64,000 bases of DNA from contig JAIXUQ010000108.1 of assembly GCA_027483465.1 (NCBI GenBank), forward strand, positions 113,178 to 177,177, in the 5' to 3' direction. Shown in pieces: positions 58,843 to 64,000 of the stretch (the stretch's first letter is position 1; each line of letters opens with the position of its first letter). Under the pieces are notes generated by a model, which made no database searches, had not been told where the DNA came from, and saw only the letters and a program-made list of their open reading frames with translations. The DNA is from Sphingomonadales bacterium (GTDB taxonomy: Bacteria; Pseudomonadota; Alphaproteobacteria; Sphingomonadales; Sphingomonadaceae). A program made the position numbers and the translations under genes.

Positions 58843-59690
58843 AGGTGCTGGTGGCTGGCAGCGGCGGGCAATTGGGGCGGGCCCTGGCGGCAACCGCGCC
58901 GGCCGGCGTCACCCTCATCGCCCCGCCGGAAGCCGATTTCGATATCGCCAATCCTGATGTCGTGGCCAGGGTGGTGGCCGCGGCCCAGCCGGATCTGCTG
59001 GTCAACGCGGCGGCCTGGACCGCAGTTGACAAGGCGGAGGCCGAAGAGGACGCCGCGCTGCTGATCAACGCCACCGCCGTGGGTCTTCTCGCCGCCGCCG
59101 CCGCCGCCGCCGGCGCGCGCTTCGTGCAGATTTCCACCGATTATGTGTTCGATGGCCGGGGCCACACACCCTATGCGCCGCACACGCCGCCGGCCCCGGC
59201 CAGCGCCTATGGCCGCACCAAGCTGGCCGGCGAACAGGCGGCGGCGGCCCATCATCCTGCGGCGTTGATCATCCGCACCGCCTGGGTGTATGCGGCGGCG
59301 GGCAACAATTTCGTGCGCACCATGCTGCGCCTGATGGCAGAGCGCGACGAGGTGCGCGTGGTTGCCGACCAGATCGGCACCCCAACCCACGCCGCCAGCC
59401 TGGCTCGCGCCATCTGGGCGCTGGATGGGCAATTCGGCCTTTATCACTGGACGGATGCCGGCGTGGCGAGCTGGTATGATTTTGCCGTCGCCATCCAGGA
59501 AGAGGCACTGGCGCTGGGCCTGCTCGACCGTCAGGTGCCGATCATCCCCATTGCCACCGCCGATTATCCCACCCCGGCCCAGCGCCCGGCCTACAGCGTG
59601 CTTGACAAGGCATCGAGCTGGGCACTCACCGGCCCGGCCCGCCACTGGCGCCACGAACTGATCGCTTGCCTGAAAGACATGCGCGCATGA
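58839..59690 (+). CDS. rmlD: dTDP-4-dehydrorhamnose reductase
   Basis: This 283-aa extended SDR has GSGGQLGRAL at the N terminus, VNAAAWTAVDKAEAE, and the catalytic STDYVFDG and YGRTKLAGE (Tyr/Lys pair). It reduces the 4-keto group with NADPH to finish dTDP-L-rhamnose. It overlaps rmlC and rmlB by 4 bp. Confidence 0.95.
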   Translation: MKVLVAGSGGQLGRALAATAPAGVTLIAPPEADFDIANPDVVARVVAAAQPDLLVNAAAWTAVDKAEAEEDAALLINATAVGLLAAAAAAAGARFVQISTDYVFDGRGHTPYAPHTPPAPASAYGRTKLAGEQAAAAHHPAALIIRTAWVYAAAGNNFVRTMLRLMAERDEVRVVADQIGTPTHAASLARAIWALDGQFGLYHWTDAGVASWYDFAVAIQEEALALGLLDRQVPIIPIATADYPTPAQRPAYSVLDKASSWALTGPARHWRHELIACLKDMRA

Positions 59691-60772
59691 CCCATCTGCT
59701 CGTCACCGGTGGCGCCGGCTTCATCGGGGCCAATTTCGTGCATTACTGGCGCCGCCATCATCCGGGCGATGCCATCACCGTGCTCGATGCCCTCACCTAT
59801 GCCGGCAACCGCGCCAATCTGGATGGGGTCAACAGCGTCGATTTCGTTCATGGCGACATCCGCGACACGGCGCTGGTGGAAGGGCTGCTGAAAGGCGGCA
59901 TCGACACGATCGTGCATTTCGCCGCCGAAAGCCATGTTGACCGCTCGATCCACGGCCCGGCTGCCTTCGTCGATACCAATGTGATCGGCACGCTGTCGCT
60001 GCTCACGGCGGCGCGTGCCGCCTGGCTGGCCGACGGTGGGCGTCCGCACCGCTTCCACCATGTCTCCACCGATGAGGTCTATGGCACGCTTGGTCCCGAT
60101 GATCCGGCCTTCAGCGAAACCACGGCCTATGCGCCCAACAGCCCCTATTCGGCCAGCAAGGCGGCCAGCGACCATCTGGTGCGCGCCTGGCACCACACCT
60201 ATGGCCTGGCTGTCACCACCAGCAATTGTTCAAACAATTACGGGCCTTACCAGTTCCCGGAAAAGCTGATTCCGCTGTTCCTGATCAATGCCCTGCACGG
60301 CCGGCCGCTGCCCATCTATGGCGATGGCATGCAGATCCGCGATTGGCTGCACGTGGAGGATCATTGCCGCGGGATCGAGGCCTGCCTGCTGAAGGGCAAG
60401 GTGGGCGAAACCTACAATATCGGCGGCGGCGCCGAACTGCCCAACCTCACCGTGATCGAAACCCTGTGCGCGGCGGTGGATGCCGCCTTTGCCGCCGATC
60501 CGGGCCTTGCTGCCCGCTTCCCCGATGCGCCGGCGGCCAGGGGCCAGCCAACCGCCAGCCTCAAGACCTTTGTCACCGATCGGCCCGGCCATGATCGCCG
60601 CTATGCCATTGATGAAACCAAGGCCCGTGCCGAGTTGGGTTATGCCCCGGCGCGCACCTTCGAACAGGGTTTTGCCGAAACGCTGCACTGGTATCTGGCC
60701 AACGAAGGCTGGTGGCGTGCTGTGATGGATGGCAGCTATCGCGACTGGGTGGCCACCAACTACACGCGCTGA
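59687..60772 (+). CDS. rmlB: dTDP-glucose 4,6-dehydratase
   Basis: This 361-aa extended SDR has the NAD loop VTGGAGFIGANF, AAESHVDRSI, the STDEVYGTLG block and the catalytic YSASKAASDHL. It converts dTDP-glucose to dTDP-4-keto-6-deoxyglucose. The start at 59687 is in an ATGA overlap with rmlD. Its position at the end of the cluster is unusual but common in such loci. Confidence 0.96.
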   Translation: MTHLLVTGGAGFIGANFVHYWRRHHPGDAITVLDALTYAGNRANLDGVNSVDFVHGDIRDTALVEGLLKGGIDTIVHFAAESHVDRSIHGPAAFVDTNVIGTLSLLTAARAAWLADGGRPHRFHHVSTDEVYGTLGPDDPAFSETTAYAPNSPYSASKAASDHLVRAWHHTYGLAVTTSNCSNNYGPYQFPEKLIPLFLINALHGRPLPIYGDGMQIRDWLHVEDHCRGIEACLLKGKVGETYNIGGGAELPNLTVIETLCAAVDAAFAADPGLAARFPDAPAARGQPTASLKTFVTDRPGHDRRYAIDETKARAELGYAPARTFEQGFAETLHWYLANEGWWRAVMDGSYRDWVATNYTR

Positions 60773-60819
60773 TCCGGTTTTGCTTGGCCCGCCGGGAGCC
60801 GGTTGATAGACCAAGGGCC

Positions 60820-61980
60820 ATGCGCCCCCCGCTCCCCCGCTTGCGCTTCAGCATGATCCGCGAGCTGCTGGCCAGCCAGGCCAGCGGCGGCCAGGTGCTG
60901 ATGATGGCGGCCGCCGCCGCGATGTTTGTCGCCAACAGCGTGTTGTCGGAGCAATATTTCACGTTGCTGCATCTGCACATTGGGCCGATGGGCCTGCTGC
61001 ACTGGATCAACGATGGCCTGATGGCAGTGTTTTTCCTGCTGGTGGGCTGCGAGATCAAGCGCGAGTTTGTTGATGGCGAGATGGCCAACTGGCCGCGTCG
61101 CATCCTGCCCGGCGTGGCGGCAGCGGCCGGCATGGCGGTGCCGGCACTGGTCTATCTGCTGATCAATCGCGCTGTGCCGGCCAATGCCGGCGGCTGGGCA
61201 GTGCCCACCGCCACCGATATCGCCTTTGCACTGGGGGTGATGGCCCTGCTGGGGGATCGGGTGCCGGCCAGCCTCAAGCTGCTGCTCACCGCCATCGCCG
61301 TGATTGATGATCTGGGCGCCATTGTGGTGATCGCCGCTGTCTACACCAAGGGGCTTAATCTGGCGGCCCTGGCCGCGGCCGCTGCGATCACGGCGGCGCT
61401 GGCACTGCTCGGCTGGCGGCGGGTGCAGTCAGTGTGGCCCTATCTGCTGCTGGGCGCCGGCCTGTGGGTGGCCATCCATGCCAGCGGCATCCATGCCACG
61501 CTGGCCGGGGTGATCACCGCCCTTGCCCTGCCGATCCGCACCACGCCCGGCACACCGGAAGACCGGGAGAGCCCGCTGCTGCGGGTGGAGCATGCGCTGG
61601 CGCCCTTGGTAGGCTTCATCATCGTGCCGCTGTTCGGCTTTGCCAATGCCGGCGTGGATCTGCGCGGGCTGTCGCTGGACGAAGCGCTTGATCCGCTGGT
61701 GCTGGGCATCGCGTTGGGCCTGGCCGTGGGCAAGCAGCTTGGCATTTTCGGCGCGATCATGGGCCTGGTGCGGCTGAAGATCGTGGACATGCCGGCGCAT
61801 GCCAGTGCCCGCCAGTTGTGGGGCATGAGCCTTTTGTGCGGGATCGGCTTCACGATGAGCCTGTTCATCGCGGCGCTGGCCTTTGGCGCAGGCAGCGATC
61901 AGGAAGCCGCGGCAAAACTGGGCATCATTGCCGGCAGCCTGCTCGCCGCACTCGCCGGCCTCATCGTGCTGCGCCGTTAA
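60820..61980 (+). CDS. nhaA: Na+/H+ antiporter NhaA
   Basis: This 386-aa antiporter has about 12 membrane segments. The ion-binding aspartates are in [15 protein letters not shown]. Family blocks are [45 protein letters not shown] and [15 protein letters not shown]. It exports Na+ in exchange for protons. The ATG at 60820 is listed; an ATG 11 codons later ([13 protein letters not shown]) also fits the family. It is convergent with dps and overlaps it by 4 bp. Confidence 0.93.
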   Translation: MRPPLPRLRFSMIRELLASQASGGQVLMMAAAAAMFVANSVLSEQYFTLLHLHIGPMGLLHWINDGLMAVFFLLVGCEIKREFVDGEMANWPRRILPGVAAAAGMAVPALVYLLINRAVPANAGGWAVPTATDIAFALGVMALLGDRVPASLKLLLTAIAVIDDLGAIVVIAAVYTKGLNLAALAAAAAITAALALLGWRRVQSVWPYLLLGAGLWVAIHASGIHATLAGVITALALPIRTTPGTPEDRESPLLRVEHALAPLVGFIIVPLFGFANAGVDLRGLSLDEALDPLVLGIALGLAVGKQLGIFGAIMGLVRLKIVDMPAHASARQLWGMSLLCGIGFTMSLFIAALAFGAGSDQEAAAKLGIIAGSLLAALAGLIVLRR

Positions 61981-62468
61981 CCCAGATTGGCGCGCAGCAT
62001 CCAGGCGGTCTTTTCATGCACCTGCATGCGCTGGGTGAGGAGATCGGCCGTCGGTTCATCATGCGCGGCATCGGCAAGCGGGAAGACGGCGCGGGCGGTG
62101 CGCACCACCGCCAATTGGTCTTCGGCCAGGATGCGCACCATCTCGTCGGCCTTGGGCGTGCCCTCGGCCTCCTTGATCGATGAGAGTGCGGCAAAGGCCG
62201 AATAGCTCCCCGGCGCCGGCTCGCCCAGCGCGCGGATGCGCTCGGCGATCAGGTCCACCGCCAGGGCCAGTTCGTTATACTGGGTTTCAAACATCAGGTG
62301 CAGCGAATTGAACTGCGGCCCGGTCACGTTCCAGTGGAAATTGTGGGTCTTCAGATAGAGCGTATAGGTATCGGCGAGCAGCCGCGCCAGGCCATCGGCG
62401 ATCGCCTTGCGCTGGCCATCGGCCATGCCCAGATTGATCTCGCCATCCTTCTGTTTCTTCTTGGCCAT
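61977..62468 (-). CDS. dps: Dps/ferritin-like DNA-protection protein
   Basis: This 163-aa protein has the Dps helix bundle. Ferroxidase-site residues are visible in [15 protein letters not shown] (His) and [27 protein letters not shown] (Asp/Glu). The N terminus is Lys-rich ([10 protein letters not shown]), which may aid DNA binding. It stores iron and limits peroxide damage. The C-terminal stop overlaps the nhaA stop. Confidence 0.92.
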   Translation of the reverse strand: MAKKKQKDGEINLGMADGQRKAIADGLARLLADTYTLYLKTHNFHWNVTGPQFNSLHLMFETQYNELALAVDLIAERIRALGEPAPGSYSAFAALSSIKEAEGTPKADEMVRILAEDQLAVVRTARAVFPLADAAHDEPTADLLTQRMQVHEKTAWMLRANLG

Positions 62469-62557
62469 CGCCGGTCTCCTGCTGATGGGCCAAGTCTATG
62501 GCTGGCGGGCCGATGGCGTCCAGCCAGATTTTCCGATGGACGCCATCGCGATTTCCC

Positions 62558-63139
62558 TCAACGGCACACCAACCGGCCGCGATCGATGCTGTTGCCGATG
62601 GCAGCGCCAGCGGCCCCGCCGATGATGCTGCCCAGCGTGCGCGAACCGCCGGGCGCCAGCACATTGCCCAGCACGCCGCCGGCAATGCCGCCCACGATCA
62701 GGCCGGTGGTGCCATCGCTGCGCCGGCAATAATAGCGGTTGTCATAGCCGCGCCACACCGGATCATTCCAGCCCAGCTGCACCGGGCGATAACTGCCCTG
62801 GCGATAGAAATGCTCGGCATGCCAGCCCGGCCGGTTCCAGCCATCGCGGTGCCAGCCCCAATCCGGGTTCCAGCCGGAGCGATGGAGATCATTGCGGTCC
62901 CGGATGAATTCGCGTTCGGCGCGGCGCACGTCGCGCCGTTCCTCGCGAATGTCGTCGCGGTCCCCGCGCCACTGCGCCCGCTCCAGATCGCGGCGTTCAT
63001 CCTGCAAGCGTTCCCAGCTGCGCTGCACCTCGCGCGGGCTGGCCCGGCGACGGTCGCGCCAGTCATCATCGTCGTGCGCCAGCGCCGGGCCGGCCAGGGC
63101 CAGGCTGCCCAGCAGCATCAGGGAGATTCGCGTCATCAT
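62558..63139 (-). CDS. Exported glycine-zipper 2TM domain protein
   Basis: This 193-aa protein has a signal peptide (MMTRISLMLLGSLALAGPALA). A charged Arg/Asp/Glu coiled segment (RDLERAQWRGDRDDIREERRDVRRAE) follows, then an aromatic patch (GWNPDWGWHRDGWNRPGWH). The C terminus is a glycine-zipper region (GGIAGGVLGNVLAPGG ... GGAAGAAIG). Such proteins sit in the envelope, function unknown. The Trp/Asn/Gly patch recalls the exported protein at 2397-3764. Confidence 0.82.
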   Translation of the reverse strand: MMTRISLMLLGSLALAGPALAHDDDDWRDRRRASPREVQRSWERLQDERRDLERAQWRGDRDDIREERRDVRRAEREFIRDRNDLHRSGWNPDWGWHRDGWNRPGWHAEHFYRQGSYRPVQLGWNDPVWRGYDNRYYCRRSDGTTGLIVGGIAGGVLGNVLAPGGSRTLGSIIGGAAGAAIGNSIDRGRLVCR

Positions 63140-63334
63140 GGCCACACGCCTTTCGTGCCTGCTTCCGGCAATGCCCCGCCGCCCCTTCTGGTCCGGCGCT
63201 TCACCATGGCATTGCCCAACCTGCTGGTGACGGGCACATCTGTGCCATGCCGCAGGTGTGAACAATCTGAACAACATTGTTATCACCCGTTCAGCTTCAT
63301 GGATTTGCAACATGCCGCGGGCAAGGGAGGGGGC

Positions 63335-64000
63335 ATGATGATGAACCGCCGCCATTTCGGATCCCTGTTTGCCGCCGTGGCCTTTGCCGGGCTGGCGGCG
63401 CGCGCCACCGCAGCCAGCCAATCGGGGCAGACCAGCCTGATCATTGGCCATGGCGCCCTGGTGCCGGATGCCGGCGGGCTGCTCGATCTGGCGCCCGGCT
63501 TTGCCTATCGCGTGATCGATCAGGCCGGCACCCGGATGGACGATGGCCTGCCCACGCCCGACCGCTTTGATGGCATGGGTGCCTTCCGGCTTGACCGGGA
63601 TCGCACCATCCTGGTGCGCAACCATGAATTGCAGGCGCGTCACGGCGCCAACGGGGCCTTCCCGGCCGGCGGCGGCGCCGATCTGCCGGCGTTTGACCGG
63701 GTGGGCGGCACACCGCTGCCCGGCGGCACCACCAGCCTGATCTATAATCACCGCAGCGGCCAGGTGGAGCGGCGGCACCTGAGCCTGGCCGGCACCATCC
63801 GCAATTGCTCCGGCGGCGTCACGCCGTGGGGCAGCTGGCTCACCTGTGAGGAGGATGTCAGCCGCAGCGGCCAGGGCGGGCTGGGCCGCGACCATGGCTG
63901 GGTGTTTGAAGTGCCGGCCAGCGCGCGCGGCCTGGTGGCGCCGCTGCCGCTCACCGCGCTCGGCCGGTTCAATCACGAAGCAGCGGCGGTCGATCCGGCC
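63335..64000 (+). CDS. PhoX-like DUF839 phosphatase family protein (partial, 5' end)
   Basis: The frame is open to the window end (222 codons). The N terminus has a twin-arginine-like signal (NRRHFGSLFAAVAFAGLAARATA). Family motifs are RDRTILVRNHEL, GTTSLIYNHRSG, IRNCSGGVTPWGSWLTCEE and GRDHGWVFEVPA, then GRFNHEAAAVDP. These belong to the DUF839/PhoX calcium-dependent phosphatase-type proteins. A GGGAGGGGG ribosome site precedes three ATGs in a row (63335-63343), so the exact start is uncertain. Substrate is unknown. Confidence 0.85.
   Translation, partial: MMMNRRHFGSLFAAVAFAGLAARATAASQSGQTSLIIGHGALVPDAGGLLDLAPGFAYRVIDQAGTRMDDGLPTPDRFDGMGAFRLDRDRTILVRNHELQARHGANGAFPAGGGADLPAFDRVGGTPLPGGTTSLIYNHRSGQVERRHLSLAGTIRNCSGGVTPWGSWLTCEEDVSRSGQGGLGRDHGWVFEVPASARGLVAPLPLTALGRFNHEAAAVDPA

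Overview
The window is very GC-rich, almost fully coding DNA from an alphaproteobacterium, most likely a sphingomonad. Supporting signs are the rnd-lptC-lptA block, the plsX-fabH-ihfA-merR block, an alphaproteobacterial DksA with a reduced zinc finger, PhaR, DUF1465 and DUF465 proteins, a sphingomonad-style TonB receptor and an exosortase V (XrtV) polysaccharide locus. A light-dependent protochlorophyllide reductase and a BciB-type 8-vinyl reductase indicate a bacteriochlorophyll-making, probably aerobic anoxygenic phototrophic, organism. No rRNA, tRNA, CRISPR array, transposase or prophage gene was seen.

Layout. 1-5989: the end of mutS, a secreted protein with an internal duplication, a Trp/Asn-rich exported protein, RNase D and the LPS export genes lptC and lptA. 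5961-8806: an alpha/beta hydrolase, MTA phosphorylase and a D-threonine aldolase-like enzyme, all leftward. 8881-11680: LPOR and BciB converge on a small, less GC-rich gene bounded by two related terminator hairpins. 11739-16078: an AttH-like lipocalin protein with a fused permease and an ATPase. 16163-19426: small housekeeping and stress genes, including Hsp20 and DksA, plus a 189-bp MITE-like element. 19592-22515: phaR, a short PhaC-like protein and a thiolase. 22582-25673: a TonB receptor and a divergent TetR regulator with a clear operator-like dyad. 25648-29707: membrane proteins, a serine hydrolase and RecN. 29972-33735: rpmF, plsX, fabH, ihfA, a MerR regulator and a ParA-like ATPase.

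33752-42912 is the centrepiece. Two giant genes overlap by 4 bp and encode a 1,834-aa propionyl-CoA synthase (acyl-CoA synthetase, enoyl-CoA hydratase and enoyl-CoA reductase in one chain) and a 1,219-aa malonyl-CoA reductase (two SDR halves). These are the signature enzymes of the Chloroflexus 3-hydroxypropionate bi-cycle; together they would convert malonyl-CoA to propionyl-CoA. A comparable pair is known from the aerobic phototroph Erythrobacter sp. NAP1. The intergenic region upstream carries nested inverted repeats that may be regulatory.

43082-60772 is an exopolysaccharide locus. Leftward genes encode a polyprenyl sugar transferase, EpsI, exosortase V, a BY-kinase-like ATPase lacking the P-loop lysine, a Wzz/GumC protein, a Wza/GumB export protein and an outer-membrane beta-barrel. 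Rightward genes encode the XrtV accessory protein, an AAA ATPase, two glycosyltransferases, a pyruvyltransferase, an EpsD-like lipoprotein and dTDP-rhamnose synthesis (rmlACDB). The window ends with nhaA, dps, a glycine-zipper protein and the start of a PhoX-like DUF839 protein.
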